DNA of 64,000 nt from CAVPHV01 sp963821095 (lineage in GTDB: Bacteria > Actinomycetota > Acidimicrobiia > Spongiisociales > UBA5794): the NCBI GenBank assembly GCA_963821095.1, contig CAWGCJ010000022.1:248001-312000 (forward strand), written 5' to 3'. The notes under the pieces are model-generated. The model did not search any database, was not told where the DNA came from, and saw only the letters and a list, made by a program, of their open reading frames with translations. The position numbers were made by a program, and so were the translations under genes. Below, one piece after another: positions 52,410 through 59,643 of the stretch (position 1 is its first letter; each line of letters begins with the position of its first letter).

Positions 52410-53909
52410 ATGAGCGAACGTTTGACCCACCTCGAAGCAGGCATGCCCATCATCTACGGCGGAAACAAGGTCGTGCAGGTCCCCGCAGAGCTCGCAGCCG
52501 CCTTCCAGGGTGGCGACCGTCTCGTGGTGGTGCAGGACACCGGTGCCCTACTGCACATCCCCGCTGATGACTGGGACACCGCCGCCGGCGCGGTTGGTGC
52601 GGCCTGGACCGCCTTTGGTCAAATGGGAACCGTCACCGACGGGCAGATCACTGCGTTCTATGAGGCATTCGCCGACCGTCTCGCCGACGATGGCGCCTTC
52701 GCTCCAATCGCTAGGGCCAACGACTCCGACGTCGAACAGGCGCGACAACTCGGCCGCTCCAGCACTCGGCTGATCCTCTCCGATGTGATGCGGGGCGACA
52801 TGATTGAAGGCCTCAGAACGTGGGCTCGGGCGGGCGCGGGCCGCGGCAGCGTCACCGAGACCGTCGCTCACGACGGGTGGCGGGTGGATCAAATCAAGGC
52901 GGGCCTTGGGGTGGTGGGGTTCGTCTTCGAGGGCAGGCCCAATGTGTTCGCCGACGCCACAGGCGTCCTGCGCGGCGGCAACACCGTGGTGTTTCGGATC
53001 GGCTCGGACGCTCTGGGCACGGCCCGCGCCATTGTGGAGCACGCGCTCGATCCGGCACTCGAAGCAGCCGGCCTGCCTCCCGGGGCCGCGTCGCTGGTCG
53101 CTGCGCCCTCGCGGGCGGCCGGTTGGGCGATGTTCTCCGACCCTCGGCTCGGGCTGGCCGTTGCCCGCGGCTCCGGCGGTGCGGTGGCACAACTCGGCGC
53201 CGTCGCTCGCCAGGCGGGCATCCCGCTCAGCTTGCACGGCACCGGCGGCGCTTGGATCGTTGCCGGCGACTCGGCCGACGCTGAGGTGTTCGGGCTGGCC
53301 GTCTATCACTCGCTTGATCGCAAGGTCTGCAACACGCTCAACACCTGCTGCATCGTGGCCTCCCGGGTCGACGATCTCGTTCCGGTCTTCCTCGATGCGC
53401 TCAACAAGGCAGCGGAGCGGCGCGGTGCCAACGCCAAGCTCCATGTCGCTGCCGGTGACGAGGGCCTGATCCCGGCGGCATGGTTCGAGCCGGTTGGGAT
53501 CAGCCGAGCCGGAGGTGTCGTCGCGGAGCCTCGTACTGAAACGATCGCGCCGGATCGGCTGGGCCACGAATGGGAGTGGGAAGACAGCCCTGAGGTCACG
53601 CTCAAGATCGTCGATTCGGTTGGCCAGGCGGTCGATCTATTCAACGCCCAGAGCCCCAAGTTTGCCGCCAGTCTGATCGCGGCGGACGCCGCCGAACATC
53701 AGCGCTTCTTCGACACCATTGATGCTCCCTTCGTCGGCAACGGCTTCACCCGCTGGGTCGATGGTCAATACGCTCTCGACAAGCCGGAGTTGGGGCTTTC
53801 CAACTGGCAGTTCGGCCGCCTCTTCGGCCGTGGCGGTGTGCTCTCGGGCGATTCGGCGTTCACCATTCGCAGCCGGGTCACCCAGGACGACCCTGACATC
53901 GGGCGCTAG
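52410..53909 (+). CDS. proA: Glutamate-5-semialdehyde dehydrogenase-like protein with N-terminal extension
   Basis: The 499-residue product is about 80 longer than typical ProA (about 415). Residues 1-75 are an extra domain (MPIIYGGNKVVQVPAELAAA; VVVQDTGALLHIPADDW). The remainder follows ProA: GVVGFVFEGRPNVFADATGV, LRGGNTVVFRIGSDALGTAR and the catalytic cysteine region KVCNTLNTCCIVA. It would reduce glutamyl-5-phosphate to the semialdehyde for proline synthesis. The position (downstream of proB, upstream of nadD-rsfS, both with insertions) supports proA. A TACGCT box 8 bases before the ATG at 52410 suggests a leaderless message. Confidence 0.75.
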   Translation: MSERLTHLEAGMPIIYGGNKVVQVPAELAAAFQGGDRLVVVQDTGALLHIPADDWDTAAGAVGAAWTAFGQMGTVTDGQITAFYEAFADRLADDGAFAPIARANDSDVEQARQLGRSSTRLILSDVMRGDMIEGLRTWARAGAGRGSVTETVAHDGWRVDQIKAGLGVVGFVFEGRPNVFADATGVLRGGNTVVFRIGSDALGTARAIVEHALDPALEAAGLPPGAASLVAAPSRAAGWAMFSDPRLGLAVARGSGGAVAQLGAVARQAGIPLSLHGTGGAWIVAGDSADAEVFGLAVYHSLDRKVCNTLNTCCIVASRVDDLVPVFLDALNKAAERRGANAKLHVAAGDEGLIPAAWFEPVGISRAGGVVAEPRTETIAPDRLGHEWEWEDSPEVTLKIVDSVGQAVDLFNAQSPKFAASLIAADAAEHQRFFDTIDAPFVGNGFTRWVDGQYALDKPELGLSNWQFGRLFGRGGVLSGDSAFTIRSRVTQDDPDIGR

Positions 53910-54010
53910 CGGAGTCGAGATACGAACTGCTCGGGTTGCCCACCCTCGAAACCAAATCGGCTGGCGCCGCGGGTTCCCGAAGGGTGGCCATCTCGGCAAT
54001 ACTGGCGGCC

Positions 54011-54883
54011 ATGGCCGACTGGACCAACGCACCCGAAGTGGCAGCCGCGCTCAGCAGTGCTGGGTATCTGGCCGATCCCGGCATCGCCCAAGTGGTGTTC
54101 CTCGCCGACCGGCTCGACAAGCCCATCCTTGCTGAGGGGCCCGCCGGCGTCGGCAAGACGGCGCTTGCCCTGGCCATGGCAGAGGCAACCGGCCGGCGTC
54201 TGGTCAGGCTGCAGTGTTACGAGGGGCTCGATGAGGCGAAAGCGTTGTACGAGTGGGACTACCACAAGCAACTGCTGCGCATCCAGAGCGACGAGGGCAA
54301 GACATGGGACGAACTCGAAGGCAACATCTTCACCGAGGACTTCCTGCTGTCGCGGCCTCTGCTCGACGCGATCACGTCGGAACAGCCGGTCGTGCTGCTC
54401 ATCGACGAGGTCGACCGGGTCGAGGTCGAGACCGAGGCGCTGCTGCTCGAAGTTCTTGATGCCTTCCAGGTGACGGTTCCCGAGCTCGGGACGATCACGG
54501 CTCGGACCCGTCCCTTGGTTGTTCTGACATCCAACAACACCCGGGAGCTCTCCGAGGCCTTGAAACGACGGTGCCTGTTCCTCCACATCGGCTACCCGAC
54601 CGTCGAGCGAGAACGCCAGATTCTGCTGACCAGAGTGCCGGATCTCTCCGAAGAGCTGGCGACCCGCATCGCCAAAGTGGTGCGCAGCATCCGCCAGGTC
54701 CCGGTGCGCAAGGCGCCATCGGTGAGCGAGAGCATCGACTGGGCGCGGACGCTGCTGGCCCTCGAGGTCGAGGATGTCGACGCCGGGATCACGGCTGGGA
54801 CCATGAACGTCTTGCTCAAGTACCAGGCGGACATCGAGAAGGTTCTCAAGGAGCTCGACGTCGCAGCCGCGACGGAGGACTAG
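54011..54883 (+). CDS. MoxR-type AAA+ ATPase
   Basis: The 290-residue protein has Walker A EGPAGVGKTALALAMA, Walker B VVLLIDEVDRVEVETEALLL, sensor 1 VVLTSNNTRELSEAL and arginine-finger region KRRCLFLHI. Its partner, a CoxE-like VWA protein, starts right at its stop. Such pairs remodel or insert cofactors into partner enzymes; CoxD/CoxE serve molybdenum hydroxylases (CO dehydrogenase). Given the XdhD-like enzyme elsewhere in the window, that may be its client; this is speculative. The frame is open upstream to 53936, but ATG 54011 matches the family. Confidence 0.88.
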   Translation: MADWTNAPEVAAALSSAGYLADPGIAQVVFLADRLDKPILAEGPAGVGKTALALAMAEATGRRLVRLQCYEGLDEAKALYEWDYHKQLLRIQSDEGKTWDELEGNIFTEDFLLSRPLLDAITSEQPVVLLIDEVDRVEVETEALLLEVLDAFQVTVPELGTITARTRPLVVLTSNNTRELSEALKRRCLFLHIGYPTVERERQILLTRVPDLSEELATRIAKVVRSIRQVPVRKAPSVSESIDWARTLLALEVEDVDAGITAGTMNVLLKYQADIEKVLKELDVAAATED

Positions 54884-56362
54884 GTGCTTCACTCGCTCAC
54901 CGAGTTTGTTGAGGAACTCAGGGCCGTCGGTGTACCGGTTTCGATGGTCGAGACTCTGGATGCCGCTGAGGCGCTGCGCTACATCGACCTATCGAACCCC
55001 GAGGCACTGCGAGCGGGGCTGGGGGCCACGATGGTGAAGAACGAGCGCCACTACGTCGCGTTCGAGACGGCGTTCGACGTGTTCTTTGGTCTCAAGGCCG
55101 CCCCGCTCGGACCCGCCGACGATGACGATCCAGCCGGGGACCGGCCGGTCGGCAGCGGAGGCGAGGGGGCGGCTGGTGGTGGGGGAGGCGGCGACGACGG
55201 CGAGGCCGAGGCGCTGTTCGAGGCCATTCTGCGGGCACTACGCACCGGCGACGACGCGGCTCTGCGTCGGCTGGTCGCCCAAGCCGTCGACCGGCTGTCC
55301 GGGCTCGAGCCGGGCCGTCCGGTTGGTGGCCGGTACTACTTCTATCGGGTGATGCGGCGTCTCGACGCCGAACGACTGGCCGGCCGGTTGCAGGAAGCGG
55401 CCGACCCCGCCGGGGACCCCCTTGCCGAACGGCTTGCTGCCGAGGACGCCGAGGCTTTGGCCGATCAGTTCCGTACCGAGCTGCGCCGCGAGATCGTCCG
55501 TCGCCTGGTCGCCGATCGTGGCACACAGGCCGTCGCCCGAACGTTGCGCACGCCGCTCGTCGAGGACATCGATCTGATGCACGCCACTCGGGAAGAGTTG
55601 GCTCGCATCGAGCGGGCGGTGGCACCGCTGGCCCGCAAGCTGGCCACCCGGCTGGCGCAACGGCGCAAGCGAGGACGCAAGGGCAGACTCGACGTACGGC
55701 GCACCATCCGCCGCTCACTGGCGCACGGCGGCGCTTTGTTGGAGCCGAAGTTCAAGCCGCCGCGTCGATCCAAGCCGGAGTTGGTGCTGTTGTGCGACGT
55801 CTCGGGTTCGATGGCGACCTTCGCTCGTTTCACGATGCAACTCACCTACGCCATCGGGCATCAGTTCTCCAAGGTGCGAACCTTTGCGTTCGTCGACGGC
55901 ATCGACGAAGTGACCGACTACTTCGGATCGGGTGCCGACTTCGCGGAGGCGCTGCTCACTATGGGTCGTGAGGCGGCATTGGTCTGGCGAGACGGCCATT
56001 CGGACTACGGCAATGCGCTGGCCCGATTTGATGAGATGTACGCCGATGCCATCACCTCGAAGACAACGGTGATCGTCACCGGGGACGCCCGCAACAACTA
56101 CCGTGATAGTGGGATCGACGTGCTGGCCGGCATCGCCGAGCGAGCCCGGGCGCTCTATTGGCTCAACCCGGAGGCGAACCGCTATTGGAACACCGGCGAC
56201 TCGATCATGGGTACCTACATCCCGCTGTGCACCGACACCTATGAGGTGCGGACATTGCGCCAATTGGAGGGGTTTGTCGAGCGTGTTGCGCTTCCCGCCG
56301 GACCTCCGGTGCGGAGCCACATCGCCGCCGAATATGCGACGAATGCTCCCTTTGCGCCGTAG
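54884..56362 (+). CDS. CoxE-like von Willebrand factor A domain protein
   Basis: The 492-residue protein has an N-terminal helical region (LHSLTEFVEELRAVGVPVSM), an acidic and glycine-rich linker at about residues 75-105 and a C-terminal VWA domain with MIDAS motif LLCDVSGSMATF and GHSDYGNALARF, TVIVTGDARNNYRD. The GTG start is directly after the MoxR stop. It works with the MoxR ATPase as a metal-dependent adaptor in the cytoplasm. Confidence 0.86.
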   Translation: MLHSLTEFVEELRAVGVPVSMVETLDAAEALRYIDLSNPEALRAGLGATMVKNERHYVAFETAFDVFFGLKAAPLGPADDDDPAGDRPVGSGGEGAAGGGGGGDDGEAEALFEAILRALRTGDDAALRRLVAQAVDRLSGLEPGRPVGGRYYFYRVMRRLDAERLAGRLQEAADPAGDPLAERLAAEDAEALADQFRTELRREIVRRLVADRGTQAVARTLRTPLVEDIDLMHATREELARIERAVAPLARKLATRLAQRRKRGRKGRLDVRRTIRRSLAHGGALLEPKFKPPRRSKPELVLLCDVSGSMATFARFTMQLTYAIGHQFSKVRTFAFVDGIDEVTDYFGSGADFAEALLTMGREAALVWRDGHSDYGNALARFDEMYADAITSKTTVIVTGDARNNYRDSGIDVLAGIAERARALYWLNPEANRYWNTGDSIMGTYIPLCTDTYEVRTLRQLEGFVERVALPAGPPVRSHIAAEYATNAPFAP

Positions 56363-56451
56363 GAAGTCCTCAAGGTCTTGGGGCCCGGATGTCGATACCA
56401 GCCAAGAGGCAGGGCAGGAAAGCGCCCAGCGGCGCAGAGGTGGAGATTGAA

Positions 56452-56871
56452 ATGCTTGAAGAGCAAGTAGCAGCACCCAGAGTGCTCGTCATCGAGGATT
56501 CCCTCGTGATCCAGCGCCTCATCGAGGTCTGCCTACGACCGGCCGGTTTCCAGGTGGAACTGCGGGCCGATGGGCCTTCTGGACTCGAAGCTGCCCGCGG
56601 TTGGAAGCCTGATGTTGTTGTGCTCGATGTTGGACTCCCCGTGATGGACGGATGGGAAGTGCTTTCCCACCTGCGGGACGACCCCGGTATGGATGGCGTC
56701 AAGGTGCTCGTCCTGACGGCTCACGCCCAGGACCAGACCAGGGAACGAGCGATCAAGAGCGGGGCCAATGGATTCCTCACCAAGCCGTTCCGACCCGACG
56801 AATTGCGCAGCGCCGTGATCGAACTGGCACGTCCGTTGCTCAGCGAACTCGGCACCCTCCGGGCCGTATAG
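56452..56871 (+). CDS. Single-domain response regulator (CheY-like receiver)
   Basis: The 139-residue receiver domain has PRVLVIEDSLVIQRLIEVCL (acidic pair), phospho-acceptor aspartate in VVVLDVGLPVMDGWEV, VLTAHAQ with the switch Thr and FLTKPFRPDEL with the conserved Lys. There is no output domain. The start at 56452 is chosen for the GAGGTGGAG seven bases upstream; an in-frame ATG at 56389 would add 21 residues. No histidine kinase is encoded nearby. Confidence 0.87.
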   Translation: MLEEQVAAPRVLVIEDSLVIQRLIEVCLRPAGFQVELRADGPSGLEAARGWKPDVVVLDVGLPVMDGWEVLSHLRDDPGMDGVKVLVLTAHAQDQTRERAIKSGANGFLTKPFRPDELRSAVIELARPLLSELGTLRAV

Positions 56872-56878
56872 CGTCCGC

Positions 56879-56908
56879 TTGACAGCGGGGTCGTCTACAC
56901 CGTAGAAC
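56879..56908 (+). promoter_or_regulatory. Promoter of the leaderless ppa transcript
   Basis: TTGACA (56879-56884), 18-base spacer, TAGAAC (56903-56908), then seven bases to the ATG at 56916. It is the best -35/-10 pair in the window. Confidence 0.65.
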
Positions 56909-56915
56909 GGTGTCC

Positions 56916-57533
56916 ATGAACCACAGCTTCTCGCAGTCGCGGCCGCATCCCTGGCACGGCCTCGAGGTCGGCCCGGAACCACCTGCGCTGATCTGGGCGT
57001 ATATCGAGATCACGCCGTTCGACGTCATCAAGTACGAGGTCCACAAGCCGACCGGGTACACGATGGTCGATCGCCCCCAGCTGACGAGCGCTTCACCGCC
57101 GACCCTGTACGGGTTCATCCCCCGCACGTATTGCGCCGATCGGGTCCGCGACCTCAGTCCCGGATCGGACCGAGGTGATGGCGACCCGCTCGATGTATGC
57201 GTGATCTCGGAGCGACCGATTTCCCGAGCTGAGATTCTGGTGCCCGCCCGTGTCATCGGTGGGCTACAGATGGTCGATGGGGGAGAGGCCGACGACAAGA
57301 TCATCGCCGTCCTCCGTGATGATCCGGTCATGGGTGGCGATACTGATCTCGAGGATATACCGACCCCCATGATCGACCGCCTCGTCCACTATTTTCTCAC
57401 CTACAAGGCCCTTCCCGGAGCAGACGTGAGCGTTTCGATCGACCGCCGCTACGGCAAAGACCACGCCCTGGATGTCGTCGAGGCCGCCATGGCCGACTAC
57501 GAAGAGAACTACGGACCACCGCCCACGACTTGA
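56916..57533 (+). CDS. ppa: Inorganic pyrophosphatase (family I)
   Basis: The product is 205 residues. Visible family I features are FDVIKYEVHKPTGYTMVDRP, YGFIPRTYC and the metal-binding GDGDPLDVCVISE. It hydrolyses pyrophosphate to drive biosynthesis. The start is placed at 56916 because of the promoter seven bases upstream; a GTG two codons earlier is possible. The N-terminus is longer than in the minimal E. coli enzyme. Confidence 0.88.
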   Translation: MNHSFSQSRPHPWHGLEVGPEPPALIWAYIEITPFDVIKYEVHKPTGYTMVDRPQLTSASPPTLYGFIPRTYCADRVRDLSPGSDRGDGDPLDVCVISERPISRAEILVPARVIGGLQMVDGGEADDKIIAVLRDDPVMGGDTDLEDIPTPMIDRLVHYFLTYKALPGADVSVSIDRRYGKDHALDVVEAAMADYEENYGPPPTT

Positions 57534-57547
57534 GCCTCCTTCCGTGC

Positions 57548-57629
57548 CCTCCCTCAGCTTGCTGGGGGAGGTGGGCCGGCGCCGCTTTGGACGCTGGGTC
57601 GGAGGGGGCAGCGAGCCCCGTGGCGCAAG
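57548..57629 (+). repeat. Interspersed two-hairpin intergenic element, copy 2
   Basis: This matches the reverse complement of 1239-1320. First stem CCTCCCTCAGC with GCTGGGGGAGG across a TT loop (one G-T pair); second stem GGGGC-AGCGA-GCCCC. Between them TGGGCCGGC is identical to copy 1. It lies between ppa and the M23-like gene. No other ORF or signal was seen in the 57534-57764 gap. Confidence 0.75.
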
Positions 57630-57764
57630 GCGCGGGTCCTTCGTGGCGGGCTGTACGTTGCAGTGCTTGGGCCGCAAGGCGCCTCATACCCAGCCTCCCC
57701 CTTCTCCCCGTCACAGGCGTGCGGTACGGTGCTGGTGCGGTGGGGCGAGCACTGGAGATAGCCG

Positions 57765-58478
57765 ATGCTTGCTGCACTTGTCCTCTTCGCCTCGATCCTT
57801 GTCCCCATGCCCGGCTGCGCCGGGCTGGTCCCACCGAATGGGCCGGTGGTTCGTCGCTTTGCCCCCATCGGCCGCTACGCCGGGCATTGGGGAGTGGATG
57901 TCGCCATGAGGCCCGGGACGCCCGTTCCGGCCATGGGTGCCGGGATTGTCTCCTTTGCCGGGTCGATCGCCGGACGCCGGTCGGTGACGATCGATCACGG
58001 CGGTGGACTCCGCACGTCGTACTCCTACCTAACCGAGATTGCGGTTCGCCGCGGCGAGCAAGTGAGCCTCGGCGCCACGGTGGGGCGATCAGGAACCGAC
58101 CATGGTGTTGGCGCTGTGCATCTTTCGGTCCGCCTCGGCGGCGAGTACGTCGACCCGGAACCATGGTTCGTTTGCGTGGGGTCTCCCTCGCCTGGCCTGG
58201 CGCTGGCGCCACGCCGTGCGGCGTCGGCCTATCCTTCGCGGCGTGCAACGCGGCATCCTCGGCGGTACGTTCGATCCGCCCCACCTCGCCCACCTCTTCG
58301 CCGGAGAGGCGGCTTATCGAGATCTGAACCTCGACGTGGTCACCTTCATCCCGGCAGGCGCCCCGTGGCAGAAGGCCGGCCAGTACGTCACCGGCGCCGA
58401 GGACCGATGGCAGATGGTGCAACTGGCGGTCGCCGTCGCCGACTATTTCGAAGCGGACGACCGAGAGGTCCGCCGTGA
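57765..58478 (+). CDS. Degenerate M23-type peptidase domain protein (overlong frame)
   Basis: A signal peptide (residues 1-19) is followed by the LytM/M23 fold: GHWGVDVAMRPGTPVPAMGA has the first His and Asp zinc ligands, VTIDHGGGLRTSYSYLT is the conserved core, and VHLSVRLGGEYVDPEPWF replaces the usual HxH by HLS, so activity is doubtful. Real similarity ends near residue 142. The frame then continues to 58478, overlapping nadD by 236 bases as an Arg-rich shadow, so the true stop was probably lost to an indel near 58190-58240. The ATG has GGAGA upstream. Confidence 0.65.
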   Translation: MLAALVLFASILVPMPGCAGLVPPNGPVVRRFAPIGRYAGHWGVDVAMRPGTPVPAMGAGIVSFAGSIAGRRSVTIDHGGGLRTSYSYLTEIAVRRGEQVSLGATVGRSGTDHGVGAVHLSVRLGGEYVDPEPWFVCVGSPSPGLALAPRRAASAYPSRRATRHPRRYVRSAPPRPPLRRRGGLSRSEPRRGHLHPGRRPVAEGRPVRHRRRGPMADGATGGRRRRLFRSGRPRGPP

Positions 58479-58821
58479 CGGTTGGACCTACACCGCAGAC
58501 ACGCTGGCGTCCTTTGATGACGACGACGAGATCACGCTGGTTCTCGGAGCCGACGCGGCGAGGGGGATCATGTCGTGGCAGCGGAGCGAGGACATCTTGC
58601 GGCGTGTGCGTGTCGCCGTGATCCCGCGACCCAAGGTCGACCGGAACGACGTTGATCGGGCGCTGCATGGCCACCGCTATGAGTGGCTCGATACACCAGA
58701 GTTGGTCCTGAGCGGCACCATTCTGCGAGAGCGAGCGGCGACGGGTCGCAGCCTGCGGTTTCTGGTTCCGGACTCCGTGTGGGAGTACATCCAGGAACAC
58801 GGTCTCTACGGCGCTACCTGA
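58243..58821 (+). CDS. nadD: Nicotinate-nucleotide adenylyltransferase
   Basis: The 192-residue protein starts with the family motif GILGGTFDPPHLAHLF (HxGH-type nucleotidyltransferase), and has FIPAGAPWQK and SGTILRERAATGRSLRFLVP (the ISxTxIR equivalent). It makes deamido-NAD from nicotinate mononucleotide. GTG 58243 is chosen because a TATCCT box (58230-58235) lies seven bases upstream, giving a leaderless message. nadD-rsfS is the normal continuation of proB-proA in related genomes. Confidence 0.92.
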   Translation: MQRGILGGTFDPPHLAHLFAGEAAYRDLNLDVVTFIPAGAPWQKAGQYVTGAEDRWQMVQLAVAVADYFEADDREVRRDGWTYTADTLASFDDDDEITLVLGADAARGIMSWQRSEDILRRVRVAVIPRPKVDRNDVDRALHGHRYEWLDTPELVLSGTILRERAATGRSLRFLVPDSVWEYIQEHGLYGAT

Positions 58822-58850
58822 TTCCGCTGCCACATTTGCTCGATCCCCCC

Positions 58851-58856
58851 TACAAT
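58851..58856 (+). promoter_or_regulatory. Putative -10 box of rsfS
   Basis: TACAAT, 31 bases before the apparent rsfS start. No good -35 is visible. Confidence 0.45.
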
Positions 58857-58887
58857 TGCGCCACCTGAAGCCAAGAGAGGCCTGATT

Positions 58888-59262
58888 ATCACCGCCCACC
58901 CAGACAGCATCGCCGCCGCACAGCTTGCTGCGGTCGCCATCGCCGACATGAAGGGCTTCGACCTCCTCCTGCTTGATGTTTCCGAACTCGTTGTCGTGAC
59001 GGAACTGTTTGTCATTGGCACCGGAACCTCGAGTCGTCACGTCAAGACGCTCGTGGAGGAAGCCGAACACAAGATCAAGACCGAGATCGGACGCCGCCCG
59101 GTTCGACGCGAGGGCGAAGACCACGGTCGCTGGGTCTTGCTCGACTACGGCGACTTCGTCGTGCACGTCTTCGACCAGGTGACCCGCGACTACTACGAAC
59201 TGGAACGCCTCTGGGCCGACGCGCCCAGCATCGAAGTCGAATCGGTGGCCGCCGAGGCCTGA
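58888..59262 (+). CDS. rsfS: Ribosomal silencing factor RsfS
   Basis: The product is about 124 residues. The family core is clear: ADMKGFDLLLLDVSELVVVT, FVIGTGTSSRHVKTLVEEAE, then RREGEDHGRWVLLDYGDFVV. RsfS binds L14 and blocks subunit joining. The first ATG (58948) falls inside the domain and would remove the first helix. In frame upstream the only candidates are CTG 58882, ATT 58885 and ATC 58888. ATC has the best spacing (seven bases) from GAGAGG and gives a protein starting MTAHPDSIAAAQLAA. An unusual start codon, or a miscalled base, is implied. Confidence 0.85.
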   Translation: MTAHPDSIAAAQLAAVAIADMKGFDLLLLDVSELVVVTELFVIGTGTSSRHVKTLVEEAEHKIKTEIGRRPVRREGEDHGRWVLLDYGDFVVHVFDQVTRDYYELERLWADAPSIEVESVAAEA

Positions 59263-59287
59263 TAACATCCGGTCCGCTTGACGGCAT

Positions 59288-59361
59288 GGGGCTGTAGCTC
59301 AGCTCGGCAGAGCGCTTGCATGGCATGCAAGAGGTCGAGGGTTCAAATCCCTCCAGCTCCA
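59288..59361 (+). tRNA. tRNA-Ala (anticodon GGC)
   Basis: The cloverleaf is complete: acceptor GGGGCTG/CAGCTCC with one G-T pair, D arm GCTC...GAGC, anticodon stem CTTGC/GCAAG with loop ATGGCAT (anticodon GGC), and T arm GAGGG-TTCAAAT-CCCTC. Discriminator A at 59361; CCA is not encoded. It reads GCC and GCT alanine codons. A tyrosine-recombinase remnant lies about 60 bases beyond the 3' end. Confidence 0.96.
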
Positions 59362-59366
59362 CTCCC

Positions 59367-59395
59367 CGAAGACCCCCGCACGTCGGGGGTCTTCG
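59367..59395 (+). terminator. Hairpin terminator after tRNA-Ala
   Basis: CGAAGACCCCCG, loop CACGT, CGGGGGTCTTCG: a perfect 12-bp stem five bases after the tRNA, followed by a T-containing but not T-rich tail. Confidence 0.75.
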
Positions 59396-59423
59396 CTCGT
59401 TCTATGAGCCCCTTCGACCCGCC

Positions 59424-59603
59424 GCCGTGCTGTTGAGGGCGCGTTGAGAGCGCGACAGTGGCATCCGGTCGGTCGGCGGCAGCCTCGTCGGGTCCGTCGA
59501 CGCGGTGCGCGTTGGCGCCAAGCGTTGTCCTGATCAATGCATGTCCCAGGCGGTCCTGGATGGTCTTCGGGTGTACGGCGTATGCGAGAATGCCACCGAC
59601 ACA
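59424..59603 (-). pseudogene. Tyrosine recombinase (phage integrase) C-terminal remnant
   Basis: The minus strand reads VHPKTIQDRLGHALIRTTL then GANAHRVDGPDEAAADRPDA. It matches the end of phage-type integrases, which have HPKxIQxRLGHxSIxTTLDTYGH. The LGH histidine box survives, but the catalytic Tyr position (TYGH) has become NAH. No upstream part of the gene is present; the P-type ATPase gene overlaps beyond 59644. Its location beside a tRNA gene marks an old integration site. Confidence 0.72.
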
Positions 59604-59643
59604 GGGTGCGCGGATTGTGCCCCAAGAAACTGAGGTTCTCGCC

